NCBI GenBank assembly: GCA_023473795.1
Contig: JAMCYS010000131.1
Location: 1 to 43,907, forward strand
DNA from: Chloroflexota bacterium
GTDB taxonomy: Bacteria; Chloroflexota; UBA6077; FW602-bin22; JAMCYS01
Direction: 5' to 3'
DNA: 43,907 nt
The position numbers and the translations under genes are program-made. Numbering within the stretch: the first letter of the stretch is position 1; each line of letters opens with the position of its first letter. The notes under the pieces are model-generated. The model did no database searches. It was not told the DNA's origin and was given only the letters and a program-made list of their open reading frames with translations. This document shows positions 16,544 to 25,276 of this stretch, piece after piece.

Positions 16544-16569
16544 GCGGACCCCTTCCTCGCGGGGTCCGC
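16544..16569 (+). terminator. Terminator after the GT4 gene
   Basis: A 9-bp GC-rich stem (GCGGACCCC, 16544-16552, with 16561-16569) and 8-base loop is followed by TTCGCTTTC. It would separate the GT4 transcript from the GH57 gene, which has its own possible -10 box. Confidence 0.6.
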
Positions 16570-16607
16570 TTCGCTTTCGGCGTGGGCGGCTAGCAAGACA
16601 CACGTGG

Positions 16608-16613
16608 TAGAAT
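16608..16613 (+). promoter_or_regulatory. Possible -10 box of the GH57 gene
   Basis: TAGAAT lies after the GT4 terminator and about 88 bases before the GTG at 16702. No good -35 box is visible, so this is tentative. Confidence 0.35.
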
Positions 16614-16701
16614 GGGGAAAAGCGCTGTCCCGGTCGCGATGCCGCGGCTGCCGCAGGGGCTAGCCGGCGCTGCCGACCATTGTCGGGGAAGGAGCTGAGC
16701 A

Positions 16702-18387
16702 GTGAACGAGAGCAAGAGCGGTTATTTCACGCTGGTGCTACATAGCCACCTACCTTACGTGCGCCTGGCAGGGCGCTGGCCACATGGTGAGGAGATGGTG
16801 CACGAGGCGCTGGCGGAGACCTATATCCCACTGCTCAATGCGCTCTATGACCTGAAGGCCGAGGGCGTGGAGCCGCGCTTGACCATCGGTTTGACCCCCA
16901 TCCTCCTGGAGCAGATCTCGGATGCCGCCCTGCTCGAGCATTTCGACCTCTATCTGGCGGAACGCGCCGAACTGGCACGGGAGGATGTGGAGCGCCATGC
17001 CGAAGGCCAGCTGCACGAACTGGCCATCTTCTACTTCGATTGGTATGCCGAGATCGGCCGTAGTTTCGAGGAGCGCTACAAGCGCGACCTGGTTGGCGCC
17101 TTTCGTCGCTTGCAGGACGAGGGCAACCTCGATATTATCACGAGCGCCGCTACCCATGCCTACCTACCGCTGCTGGCCCGCGATTCCAGCATCTACGCCG
17201 AGGTCAAGACGGGCGTCGAGTCCTATATCCGTCGCTTCGGCCGGGCGCCACGCGGCATTTGGCTGCCCGAATGTGGCTATCGCCCCGCTTACCTGCTCGA
17301 GGACGGCAAGTCGTACGTTAAACCGGGCATCGAGGAGTATCTCGCCGAACTCAACCTCCTCTACTTCTTCACCGATACGCACGTCATCGAGGGCAGCGAG
17401 TTGATCGGCAAGGCCGCGGGCGATGCGCTCGGCCCCTACGGCGCTATTCCGATCCGCAAGGTGCCCACGCGCCCCGACGTCCGCCCGGCAGCGGAGCAGC
17501 GCACGACGATGCGTCCGTATTACGTGCGGGCCAGCAAGGTTGCCATCTACGGTCGCGACTCTCGCACCGGCCTGCAGGTTTGGTCGGCCGCCCACGGCTA
17601 TCCCGGTGATTTCGTCTACCGGGAGTTTCACCGCAAGGACGACCACTCAGGCCTGCAGTACTGGAAGATCACCGGCTCTGGAGTCGGCCTCGGTCAGAAG
17701 GAGTTGTACGATCCCCGGCCGGCCTTCGAGAGGGCGAAGGACCACGCCAAACACTTCGCCTGGTTGGTTCACGAGCGAGTGCGAGAGCACGCAGCGCAGA
17801 GCGACGTACCGGGAGTCGTAATCTCCGCCTATGACACCGAGCTATTTGGCCATTGGTGGTTCGAGGGTGTGGCCTGGTTGAAGGAGGTTCTGCGCGAACT
17901 CTCGCGTTCCGAGGAGGTAGGGCTAGTCACGGCCGACGACTACTTGCGCGACTTCCCGCCGGACGAAATCCTGGCGATTCCCGAGTCTTCTTGGGGCGCT
18001 GGGGGCGGCCACTGGACCTGGCTCAATCCCGAGACGGACTGGATGTGGCCGCACGTTCACGCCGCCGAGCGACAGATGGAGAAGCTGGTCGCCGCCTTCC
18101 CGGATGCCCAAGGGGAAGAAAGGGAGCTGCTGAACCAGACCGCGCGCGAGGCATTGCTTCTGGAATCCAGCGACTGGCCCTTCCTGATCAGCACCGGCCA
18201 GGCCAAAGAGTACGCCAGCGGCCGCTTCCAACAGCACGTGGCCCGTTTCAACCGTCTCTCCCAGATGGCCCTGACTGGCGACGTGCGGAACCAGAGCCGG
18301 CGCTTCCTGAGCATGCTGGAGGAGCTGGACAACCCGTTCCCCAGCGTCGACTACCGCAACTTCGCTTCTCGCGAACCCGGCAACTAG
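16702..18387 (+). CDS. GH57 family 1,4-alpha-glucan branching enzyme
   Basis: This 561-residue protein matches the GH57 branching-enzyme group, which cuts alpha-1,4-glucan and re-attaches the piece through an alpha-1,6 bond. The five GH57 regions are recognisable, including LHSHLPYVR at the N-terminus, IWLPECGYRP with the expected nucleophile E190, and SAYDTELFGHWWFEG with the expected acid/base D378. The C-terminal helical domain carries SSWGAGGGHWTWLN. The start is GTG after GGAAGGAG. Neighbouring GT4 enzyme suggests they build a branched glucan such as glycogen or a short storage/lipid-linked glucan. No glycogen phosphorylase, GlgC or maltosyltransferase gene is present in the window. Amylopullulanase activity is a less likely alternative. 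Confidence 0.9.
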   Translation: MNESKSGYFTLVLHSHLPYVRLAGRWPHGEEMVHEALAETYIPLLNALYDLKAEGVEPRLTIGLTPILLEQISDAALLEHFDLYLAERAELAREDVERHAEGQLHELAIFYFDWYAEIGRSFEERYKRDLVGAFRRLQDEGNLDIITSAATHAYLPLLARDSSIYAEVKTGVESYIRRFGRAPRGIWLPECGYRPAYLLEDGKSYVKPGIEEYLAELNLLYFFTDTHVIEGSELIGKAAGDALGPYGAIPIRKVPTRPDVRPAAEQRTTMRPYYVRASKVAIYGRDSRTGLQVWSAAHGYPGDFVYREFHRKDDHSGLQYWKITGSGVGLGQKELYDPRPAFERAKDHAKHFAWLVHERVREHAAQSDVPGVVISAYDTELFGHWWFEGVAWLKEVLRELSRSEEVGLVTADDYLRDFPPDEILAIPESSWGAGGGHWTWLNPETDWMWPHVHAAERQMEKLVAAFPDAQGEERELLNQTAREALLLESSDWPFLISTGQAKEYASGRFQQHVARFNRLSQMALTGDVRNQSRRFLSMLEELDNPFPSVDYRNFASREPGN

Positions 18388-18472
18388 CATACCAGTCGGG
18401 TGCAATGGGCATGCCAACGACGCCGGAGCAGATGGCCAAAGCTATCGCCGCCCTTCTTGTCGGCCCGCTCGC

Positions 18473-19528
18473 CTACTTCAGCTCGGGCAGGAATAGCACC
18501 TTGCCGCCGACGCGGTCGCGAGCGGCCCGGAAGCCCTCGTCGTACTTCTCCAGCGGGAAGCGGTGGGTGATGACTTTCTTCGGATCGATCTTGCCGGACT
18601 CGATCAACGCCGTCACCTGGTACCACGTCTCGTACATCGTCCGCCCGGTGACGCCGGAGACCTTGAGTTCTTTGTAGATCAGGTCGTTGGCGAAATCGTT
18701 GAAGACTATCGGGTTGTTGGGCAGGCCGATGAACGTCACCCGGCCGGCTTTGCGCGCCATCTTGAGGGCGCTCTCCATCACCGCCGGCACGCCGGTCACT
18801 TCCAGGACCACGTCGGCACCGTAGCCGCCGGTCTCCTTCCTGACCTCGGCGACCACGTCGTCCCGCTTCGGATTGTAGAGGTGGGTGGCGCCCAGACCTT
18901 TGGCCATCTCCAGGCGCACGTCCTCCATGTCGGAGACCATGACCTTCTTGGCGCCGCAGGCCGCAGCGGTCGCCGCCGCCAGGGCGCCGATCGGGCCCGA
19001 GCCCAGGACGGCGACGTTCATCGCGTGCAGCGAGCCCAGTAAGGCGCCGTGCACACCCACGCCCATCGGCTCCAATAGGGCGCCGACTTCGGGGTCAAAA
19101 CCCTTGGGTAGCTTCCAGGCGCAAACCGACGGCAACGACGTGTAATCGGCGAACACGCCCGGGGTGTGGATGCCAAGGATCAGCATGTTCTGGCAGATGT
19201 GGGGCTGCCCGGTCGTGCACAGCAGACACTTGCCACAGGGGATGTGGGTCTCACCGGCCACCATGTCGCCCACCTGGATGTTCTCCACCTGGGCGCCGGC
19301 TTCCACGACCTCGCCGCAAAACTCGTGGCCAATCGGCGTGGGCGGCTTGACGCGCGACTGCGCGTAGGGGGTCCACTCGTAAATGTGCGAGTCCGTGCCG
19401 CAAATCGCCGCCGCCTTGACTTTGATCAGGAGGTCCTTCGGCCCGATCTGGGGAATGGGCCAATCCGTCGCCAGCGCCGCCCCCGCGGCGGCCGTGGGCT
19501 TGATGATCGCGCGCATCGTGCCTTTCAC
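18473..19528 (-). CDS. L-threonine 3-dehydrogenase-like zinc dehydrogenase
   Basis: This 351-residue medium-chain dehydrogenase has the Tdh-type signature AAICGTDSHIYEW with catalytic C43, then H68-E69 (GHEF), GETHIPCGKC, and structural cysteines C98, C101, C104 and C112. The segment SGVTGRTMYETWYQV matches the IYGRxMFETW region of threonine dehydrogenases. Tdh oxidises L-threonine with NAD+ to 2-amino-3-ketobutyrate, which is cleaved by Kbl to glycine and acetyl-CoA; no kbl gene is nearby. The GTG start at 19528 is supported by GAGGAGG ten bases upstream, better than ATG 19516. It follows the 2-hydroxyacid dehydrogenase on the same strand with a 78-base gap. Sorbitol-type activity remains possible. 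Confidence 0.85.
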   Translation of the reverse strand: MKGTMRAIIKPTAAAGAALATDWPIPQIGPKDLLIKVKAAAICGTDSHIYEWTPYAQSRVKPPTPIGHEFCGEVVEAGAQVENIQVGDMVAGETHIPCGKCLLCTTGQPHICQNMLILGIHTPGVFADYTSLPSVCAWKLPKGFDPEVGALLEPMGVGVHGALLGSLHAMNVAVLGSGPIGALAAATAAACGAKKVMVSDMEDVRLEMAKGLGATHLYNPKRDDVVAEVRKETGGYGADVVLEVTGVPAVMESALKMARKAGRVTFIGLPNNPIVFNDFANDLIYKELKVSGVTGRTMYETWYQVTALIESGKIDPKKVITHRFPLEKYDEGFRAARDRVGGKVLFLPELK

Positions 19529-19606
19529 TGTTGCCTTGCCTCCTCAGATGTTTCTGTCTTCATCCTACCAGGTGCCCGCCCTTAGATGGGCGGGGTCGCC
19601 AAATGT

Positions 19607-20614
19607 CTATTCCTCCGCCAGTGCCCGGCCGAGCTCCCTCAGTCGCTCTTTCACCGCGGGGTTGGCCAGCGTCCTCGGGTAGCGGCCGCCCAAGACTCGG
19701 GCGACTTCGCTCGCCGAACGAAAGCGCAGCTCGCGGTAGGCCTGCTCGGAGTAGAAGGCCGAGTGGGGAGTGACGATTACGTTCGGCATAGCCAGGAGCG
19801 GGTTGCCGGGATCCGGCGGCTCCGTTTCCAGAACGTCCAGAGCCGCGCCGGCGATCTGCCCCTCGCGCAGCGCTCCAATCAGAGCCGTCTCGTCCACAAC
19901 GGCGCCCCGTGCCGTGTTGATCAGATAGGCCGTGGGTTTCATCTGAGCGAATTCGGCGCGCCCTATTAGATGGCGCGTTTCAGGCGTGAGGGGGCAATTT
20001 ATGGAGACGTAGTCCGAAGAAGCCAGCAGCGCCGGCAGCGCTAGCAGCTCGGCTCCGGCGTGCCGGGCCGTTTCGGCGTCGAGATACGGGTCATTGGCTA
20101 CTACGCTAAAGCCCACCCCTCGGCACAGGCGGGAGAGACGCTGCCCGATGCGGCCGAAGCCGACGATGCCTACCGTCTGTCCCTCGAGACGGACCAGCGG
20201 CCGTGCCGTCGCCACGGCCTGCCAACTCGCGCCGTGCACGGCGCGGTCGAGCTGCACGACCTTCCGCCCGCAGGCCAGAATCAAGGCCAGGGCGTGGTTA
20301 GATACCTCAGGAACGCAGTAGTCGGGAACGTTGGCTACGCAGACGCCGTGAGCCGTGGCCGCTTCGAGATCTATGGGGTCGAGACCTATGCCTATGCGGA
20401 CGACGACTCGCAACCGGGGAAGATGGGAGAAAGCGAGCTGTCCCGTGTGGGCGTAGATGACCAGCAGCCCGTCCGCGTCGGCGAGGTTGTCGGCAACCTC
20501 TCGTTCGCTGCGATACGGTACCATGACCAGCTCGGCGTCGATGGCGTCCAGCACGGAGCGCTCAATCTCGCCGCCTTCGAGCCCGCCATCCGTCATGTAC
20601 ACCTTGAAGGCCAT
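19607..20614 (-). CDS. D-2-hydroxyacid dehydrogenase (SerA/CtBP-like, no ACT domain)
   Basis: Starting at ATG 20614 the protein is 335 residues. It is a NAD-dependent D-isomer-specific 2-hydroxyacid dehydrogenase. The Rossmann loop is GFGRIG (152-157), and the catalytic triad is R236 (NTARGAVVD), E265 (LETEP) and H284 (TPHSAF). It lacks the regulatory domains of long 3-phosphoglycerate dehydrogenases, so glyoxylate/hydroxypyruvate, phosphoglycerate or other 2-hydroxyacids are all possible substrates. The frame is open 32 codons further upstream, but a promoter with -10 box nine bases before this ATG makes the upstream codons untranscribed. It is divergent from lon. Confidence 0.88.
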   Translation of the reverse strand: MAFKVYMTDGGLEGGEIERSVLDAIDAELVMVPYRSEREVADNLADADGLLVIYAHTGQLAFSHLPRLRVVVRIGIGLDPIDLEAATAHGVCVANVPDYCVPEVSNHALALILACGRKVVQLDRAVHGASWQAVATARPLVRLEGQTVGIVGFGRIGQRLSRLCRGVGFSVVANDPYLDAETARHAGAELLALPALLASSDYVSINCPLTPETRHLIGRAEFAQMKPTAYLINTARGAVVDETALIGALREGQIAGAALDVLETEPPDPGNPLLAMPNVIVTPHSAFYSEQAYRELRFRSASEVARVLGGRYPRTLANPAVKERLRELGRALAEE

Positions 20615-20623
20615 TGCCCGACC

Positions 20624-20652
20624 AATATACCAGAAGGCGGCCTGCCCGTCAA
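20624..20652 (-). promoter_or_regulatory. Promoter of the hydroxyacid dehydrogenase, near-leaderless
   Basis: On the minus strand TTGACG (20647-20652) and TATATT (20624-20629) are 17 bases apart. The -10 box ends nine bases before the ATG at 20614, repeating the geometry seen at 5941 and 10751. Confidence 0.75.
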
Positions 20653-20738
20653 CGCGGCCCCAGGTCCGAGCCGCTAGAGATCCCGGGCGAGGAGACAAGC
20701 TAAGTGTCAACCGTATTTAGCGTGACCTGTCGAGGATA

Positions 20739-20759
20739 CTTGACAACGTGGCACTCAAG
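20739..20759 (+). promoter_or_regulatory. HAIR operator (HspR binding site)
   Basis: CTTGACA, seven bases, then ACTCAAG. The known HAIR consensus is CTTGAGT-N7-ACTCAAG, so the right half is perfect, the left half matches five of seven, and the spacing is exact. It covers the -35 box and part of the spacer of the lon promoter, so HspR bound here should block RNA polymerase. The hspR gene is third in the operon it would control. Confidence 0.8.
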
Positions 20760-20769
20760 ATGCTATAGA
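20740..20769 (+). promoter_or_regulatory. Promoter of the lon-dnaJ-hspR-grpE-dnaK operon
   Basis: TTGACA (20740-20745) and TATAGA (20764-20769) are 18 bases apart, about 90 bases before the lon start. The -35 box is part of the HAIR operator. No other promoter was seen up to dnaK, where gene spacing is 47 bases or less. Confidence 0.7.
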
Positions 20770-20856
20770 AATTGTGTCCGCGCTGGTAGGGCGGGGTAGG
20801 CCTCTCGGCCCAGGCTAACACCTGGCGTTCGGGTGGTCCCACGGAAAGGAGTCACG

Positions 20857-23250
20857 ATGACTCGAACCGATTTGCATCAAGAGCAGGAAGATAGCGCTAT
20901 GGCCGTAACGCAAGCCGAGACTACGGTTCTGCCGGTCATCCCGCTGCGCGACACAGTGGTCTTTCCAAATATGGCGGTGCCATTGCGCATCGGCCGCCAG
21001 CAGTCGCGGGCTGCTTTGGACGCGGCCCTTGCCGGCAACCGCCAGGTTGTGCTCATAGCGGAGAAAGATAGCCAGGGCCAGGATGTCAAGACGGAGTCCC
21101 TCTTTGCCGTCGGCACGCTGGCGGAGGTAGGGCAGATCTGGCGGATGCCCGATGGCGACGTGCAGGCCGTCTTGCACGGCACGGCACGGGCCAGGGTGGT
21201 CGAGTTCACCCAGCAGGAACCCTACCTGGAGGCGCGCGTTGAGGCAGTGAGCGAGGCCGCGCCTTCTTCCATCGAAGTCGAGGCCCTGATGCGCACCGTC
21301 CTCTCTCAGTTCGAGACCTACGTTGCGCTGGGCAAGTCGCTGCCGCAGGAAGCAGTGCCGGCCGCCCGCAATATCGACGAACCGGGCAGGTTGGCGGATG
21401 CCATCGCCTTCTCGCCCGATTTCACCTTCGAGCAGCGAGAGGAGCTGCTGGAGACCTTCGACCCGCTCGAGCGCCTGCGGCGGATTGCCCTCTGGCTGGG
21501 CAAGCAAGTAGAGCTGCTGGAAATTGGCTCCCGCATTCAGTCCGAAGTGCAGCGGGGCGTCGAGAAAAGCCAGCGCGAATACTACCTGCGCGAGCAGCTC
21601 AAGGCGATCCAGCGCGAGCTGGGCGAGGGCGACCCCGAAGCGGCGGTCGTTAGCCAACTGCGGGAGAAGGTTGAAGGGGCCGGCATGCCGGACGACGTCA
21701 AGGAGCGGACGCTGCGTGAGGTCGAGCGGCTAGCTCAGCTGCCCGCGGCTTCGCCGGAGGTGGCCGTCATCCGCAACTACGTCGATTGGCTGCTGGCTTT
21801 GCCCTGGTCCAACCTGACGCCGGACAACATCGATCTCAAAGAAGCGGCCCGGGTCTTGGACGAGGACCACTACGGTCTGCGCACGGTCAAGGAACGCATC
21901 CTGGAGTACATGGCGGTGCGTAAATTGGCGGGCGAGAAGATGCGCAGCCCGATTCTTTGCTTCGTCGGCCCTCCGGGCGTGGGCAAGACGAGTCTCGGGC
22001 GCTCCATCGCCCGGGCGCTGGGCCGCAAGTTCGTACGTATGTCGCTGGGCGGAATACGCGACGAGGCCGAGATTCGTGGCCACCGCCGCACCTACGTTGG
22101 CGCCCTGCCCGGGCGGGTCGTCCAGGGTATGCGCAACGCGGGCACTCGTAACCCGGTCTTCATGCTCGACGAGATAGACAAGGTGGGCGCCGATTTTCGG
22201 GGCGACCCCACCGCGGCGCTTCTGGAAGTGCTAGACCCGGAGCAGAACTTCTCCTTCAGCGACCACTACCTGGAGGTTCCGTTCGACCTGTCGAAAGTGA
22301 TCTTCATCACCACGGCAAACGTGCTCGACACGATCCCGCCGGCTCTGCGCGACCGTATGGAAGTCATCGCTATCCCCGGCTACACCGAGGAAGAGAAGGT
22401 ACGCATCGCCAAGGGCTTCCTGTTGCCCAGGCAACTGACGGCCCACGGACTCTCCGCCGAGCAGCTGCGCCTCACGGACGGCAGCCTGCATAAGATCGTG
22501 CGTGAGTATACCAAGGAGGCTGGCGTACGCAATGTGGAGCGCGAAGTGGCGGCCATCGCCCGCAAAGTCGCCCGTCAGATAGCGGACGGCTCTGCCAAGA
22601 GCAAGGTGGTGCGGGAGAAAGACGTGGAGTCGTACCTCGGCCCCAGCCGTTTCGCCTTCGGTGCCGCTGAGGAAAGGGACGAGGTTGGCGTGGCTACCGG
22701 CGTGGCCTGGACGCCCGTGGGCGGAGACTTGATCACCGTCGAGGTGACGACGATGGAGGGCAAGCCCGACCTGATTCTCACCGGCCAGTTGGGCGAGGTG
22801 ATGCGGGAGTCGGCCAGGGCAGCGCTCAGCTATACCCGCTCTCGCGCCGCGCAGCTGGGCATTCCGAGCGGTTTCTTCGAGAACCACGCTATCCACGTGC
22901 ACGTGCCCGCGGGCGCCGTGCCGAAGGACGGTCCGTCGGCCGGCATCACGATGGCGACCGCGCTCGTCTCGGCCCTGACGGGACGGGCCGTGCGGCGAGA
23001 CGTGGCTATGACGGGCGAGATCACCTTGCGGGGCAGGGTGCTGCCCATCGGCGGGCTCAAAGAGAAGATGCTGGCGGCTCAGTCCGCGGGCATCAAGACG
23101 TTCCTTATGCCCGGCCAGAATCGCAAGGACCTGGCGGAGATCCCAGCCCAGGTCAAGAAAGGCCTTGAAATCGTGCCCGTCGACCACGTCGAACAGGTGC
23201 TGGAGATAGCCCTGCTCGGTCGCTTCGGGCGCGGAGAGAAGGCCGCCTAG
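20857..23250 (+). CDS. lon: ATP-dependent protease Lon (LonA)
   Basis: From ATG 20857 (AAAGGA ribosome-binding site) the protein is 797 residues, the usual LonA size. Lon forms a cytoplasmic hexamer that unfolds and degrades damaged and regulatory proteins. Domains in order are the N-terminal LON substrate domain (about 20-215), a coiled-coil linker with the [20 protein letters not shown] motif, the AAA+ module with Walker A GPPGVGKT (371-378), and the serine-lysine protease domain with S694 (DGPSAG) and K737 (GGLKEK). GTG 20833 and ATG 20899 are alternative starts. It heads a chaperone operon and has a HAIR operator over its promoter, so it should be induced by heat or unfolded protein through HspR. 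Lon under HspR control is less usual than DnaK or ClpB. Confidence 0.95.
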   Translation: MTRTDLHQEQEDSAMAVTQAETTVLPVIPLRDTVVFPNMAVPLRIGRQQSRAALDAALAGNRQVVLIAEKDSQGQDVKTESLFAVGTLAEVGQIWRMPDGDVQAVLHGTARARVVEFTQQEPYLEARVEAVSEAAPSSIEVEALMRTVLSQFETYVALGKSLPQEAVPAARNIDEPGRLADAIAFSPDFTFEQREELLETFDPLERLRRIALWLGKQVELLEIGSRIQSEVQRGVEKSQREYYLREQLKAIQRELGEGDPEAAVVSQLREKVEGAGMPDDVKERTLREVERLAQLPAASPEVAVIRNYVDWLLALPWSNLTPDNIDLKEAARVLDEDHYGLRTVKERILEYMAVRKLAGEKMRSPILCFVGPPGVGKTSLGRSIARALGRKFVRMSLGGIRDEAEIRGHRRTYVGALPGRVVQGMRNAGTRNPVFMLDEIDKVGADFRGDPTAALLEVLDPEQNFSFSDHYLEVPFDLSKVIFITTANVLDTIPPALRDRMEVIAIPGYTEEEKVRIAKGFLLPRQLTAHGLSAEQLRLTDGSLHKIVREYTKEAGVRNVEREVAAIARKVARQIADGSAKSKVVREKDVESYLGPSRFAFGAAEERDEVGVATGVAWTPVGGDLITVEVTTMEGKPDLILTGQLGEVMRESARAALSYTRSRAAQLGIPSGFFENHAIHVHVPAGAVPKDGPSAGITMATALVSALTGRAVRRDVAMTGEITLRGRVLPIGGLKEKMLAAQSAGIKTFLMPGQNRKDLAEIPAQVKKGLEIVPVDHVEQVLEIALLGRFGRGEKAA

Positions 23251-23260
23251 AGGTGAGGTA

Positions 23261-24280
23261 ATGCCACCAGCCAGGGATTACTATGAGGTGCTCGGCGTGC
23301 CTCGCACCGCCAGCGAGAAGGATATCCGTCAGGCCTATCGCAAGCTAGCGCGCAAGTACCACCCCGACGTCAATCCGGGCAACAAGGCGGCTGAGGAGAA
23401 GTTTAAGGAGCTGCAGGAGGCCTACGACGTCCTCCTGGACAAGGACAAGCGCCAACTCTACGACCGCTATGGCCAGAACTGGAAATACGCCGGTAGAGCA
23501 CCTTCTGGCGGACCCGGTCCGCAGCCGGGCGCGGGCGGCGCGGGAGGCACTCGCCCTCCGTTCACCAACCAAGAATACGAGTTCGACTTTGGCACGCAGG
23601 GTCAGGAAACGGCAGACGTCGGTTCCATCTTCGAACGGCTCTTCGGGCGGGGCAGCCAATCGGCTCGCCGGCCGCGCCGCGGCCAGGACATCGAGGAGCA
23701 GACCGAAGTGACCCTGGAGGAGGCCTACCACGGCACCTCCCGGCTGGTCCAGCTCGAGGCGACCGACCCGTGTCCCACCTGCGGGGGTACGGGCGTGGTC
23801 AACCGGGGACCCTGCCCCACATGTGGCGGCCTGGGCACGATTCGGCGCACCAAGCGCTTGGAGGTGAAGGTGCCGGCAGGCGTGGCCGACGGCTCACGCG
23901 TGCGCGTCGCGGGCGAGGGCGGTGCCGGGGTCGCCGGGGCGCCCAGGGGCGACCTATTCCTGGTGATCAAGGTGCAGCCGCACCCGCTCTACGAACGCAA
24001 AGGGGACGACCTGTACAGCGACCTTTCCATTCCGCTTACGGTCGCCGTCCTGGGCGGCGAGGTTGGAGTCCCCACGTTGAAGGGCAAAGTCTCGCTGCGG
24101 GTGCCGCCGGAAACGCAGAATGGGCGGGCTTTCCGCCTCGCCGGGCGGGGCATGCCGCACTTGCAGGGCGGAGGCTTCGGCGACCTTTACGCGAAGGTGC
24201 GGGTGGTTCTGCCGACCAGCCTGTCGCCGCAGGAGCGAGAGATCTTCGAGGAGCTGCGGCGCCTGCGACCTGTGGCATAG
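23261..24280 (+). CDS. dnaJ: DnaJ/Hsp40 co-chaperone with reduced zinc finger
   Basis: This 339-residue J-domain protein stimulates DnaK ATPase and delivers clients. The J domain (about 5-72) contains HPD at 34-36. A Gly-rich linker follows (80-100). The zinc region has only two CxxCxGxG motifs (C171/C174 and C185/C188), where canonical DnaJ has four, so a single zinc site at most can form. Two C-terminal beta-barrel domains follow. It starts 10 bases after lon with a GAGGTGAGG ribosome-binding site and precedes hspR by 10 bases, as in the dnaKJ-hspR arrangement of actinobacteria but with a different gene order. It could also be called CbpA/DnaJ2-like. No second dnaJ is in the window. Confidence 0.9.
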   Translation: MPPARDYYEVLGVPRTASEKDIRQAYRKLARKYHPDVNPGNKAAEEKFKELQEAYDVLLDKDKRQLYDRYGQNWKYAGRAPSGGPGPQPGAGGAGGTRPPFTNQEYEFDFGTQGQETADVGSIFERLFGRGSQSARRPRRGQDIEEQTEVTLEEAYHGTSRLVQLEATDPCPTCGGTGVVNRGPCPTCGGLGTIRRTKRLEVKVPAGVADGSRVRVAGEGGAGVAGAPRGDLFLVIKVQPHPLYERKGDDLYSDLSIPLTVAVLGGEVGVPTLKGKVSLRVPPETQNGRAFRLAGRGMPHLQGGGFGDLYAKVRVVLPTSLSPQEREIFEELRRLRPVA

Positions 24281-24290
24281 GAGGAGGACT

Positions 24291-24626
24291 ATGGCAGCGA
24301 TGGACGATGGCGAGCCCATCTACATCATTAGCATAGCGGCTCGCATAGTCAACATGCACCCGCAGACCTTGCGCTACTACGAGCGCGCGGGGCTGATAGA
24401 GCCCTCGCGCACGCGCGGCAAGATCAGACTCTATTCCCAGCGCGACATAGAGCGGCTGCAGCTGATCCAGCGCTTGGTCAACGACCTAGGTGTGAATCTT
24501 GCTGGGGTCGAGGTCATTATGAACCTGACCGAGCGACTGGCAGACGGGGAGCGCAAGTTGCAGGAGATGAGAAGGCGCTGCGAGGCGGCGGAGCGAAGGT
24601 GCGCCGAGCTGAGCGACGCTTCCTGA
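24291..24626 (+). CDS. hspR: Heat-shock repressor HspR (MerR family)
   Basis: From ATG 24291 (GGAGGA just upstream) the protein is 111 residues, typical for HspR. The N-terminal MerR-type winged helix includes [20 protein letters not shown] and the wing [18 protein letters not shown], both near-diagnostic for HspR. A C-terminal helical tail (about 80-111) should form the dimer coiled coil. HspR represses chaperone genes through HAIR operators, with DnaK acting as co-repressor in Streptomyces. The matching HAIR site is at 20739-20759 upstream of lon, giving autoregulation. The frame is open upstream within dnaJ but the ribosome-binding site and family length support this start. Confidence 0.93.
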   Translation: MAAMDDGEPIYIISIAARIVNMHPQTLRYYERAGLIEPSRTRGKIRLYSQRDIERLQLIQRLVNDLGVNLAGVEVIMNLTERLADGERKLQEMRRRCEAAERRCAELSDAS

Positions 24627-24673
24627 CGCCGGCGCTTCTGTTCGAAGACGAGGAATATCGCGAGGATTTGACT

Positions 24674-25276
24674 ATGGCAACACCACAGAGGCGATACGAA
24701 GATAAGCAGTCGCTAGGCGACGATCTGGTCGGCGAGGACCTCGCCGAGCTCAACAGACAGTTGGAGGAAACGAACAAGAGGAACGAAGAGTATTTGGCCC
24801 TCGCCCAGCGCGTGCAAGCGGACTTTCTGAACTACAAGCGACGAGTGGAGCAGGAAAGGGAGGAGCAGGCTCGCCAGGCGCAGGCGCGTTTGGCGCTCAG
24901 TCTTCTGCCGGTGCTGGACGACCTGGAGAGGGCGATGGACTCGGTGCGGGCGGACCTGGCGGGTCTGCACTGGGTGCAAGGCATAGTACAGATCAATCGC
25001 AAGTTGCACAATGTGCTGGAATCCGAAGGACTGGAGAGAATCGACGCGGTCGGCCAGGATTTTGATCCCCGCCTGCACGAGGCGGTCGTCCATGCGGAAT
25101 CCAGTCCGCAGCAGGCCGGCAAGGTTCTGGCCGTCCTTCAGAATGGGTACAAGCTGAACGGCAAGGTGATCCGGCCGGCGATGGTCAAGGTGGGCAGGGG
25201 CTCTCCAGCTCACCGCGCTCCCAGGGGAGAGCAGAAACACGGGGCTACTTTCTTGGAGGAGGACAAGAATGCCTAA
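24674..25276 (+). CDS. grpE: Nucleotide exchange factor GrpE
   Basis: GrpE releases ADP from DnaK during the chaperone cycle and acts as a cytoplasmic dimer. From ATG 24674 the protein is 200 residues. It has an N-terminal coiled coil (about 20-75, including [17 protein letters not shown]), the four-helix region [12 protein letters not shown], and the C-terminal beta domain with [11 protein letters not shown] and [16 protein letters not shown]. The frame is open back to GTG 24599, and the extra 25 residues include an acidic stretch typical of GrpE N-termini, so the start is uncertain; only a weak GAGG precedes ATG 24674. It overlaps the dnaK start by 8 bases, implying translational coupling. 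Confidence 0.92.
   Translation: MATPQRRYEDKQSLGDDLVGEDLAELNRQLEETNKRNEEYLALAQRVQADFLNYKRRVEQEREEQARQAQARLALSLLPVLDDLERAMDSVRADLAGLHWVQGIVQINRKLHNVLESEGLERIDAVGQDFDPRLHEAVVHAESSPQQAGKVLAVLQNGYKLNGKVIRPAMVKVGRGSPAHRAPRGEQKHGATFLEEDKNA

Noticed and set aside
22231-23187. 318-codon open frame antisense to lon
   Set aside because: It is a GC-rich antisense frame inside a strongly conserved protease gene, with no recognisable motifs or ribosome-binding site.
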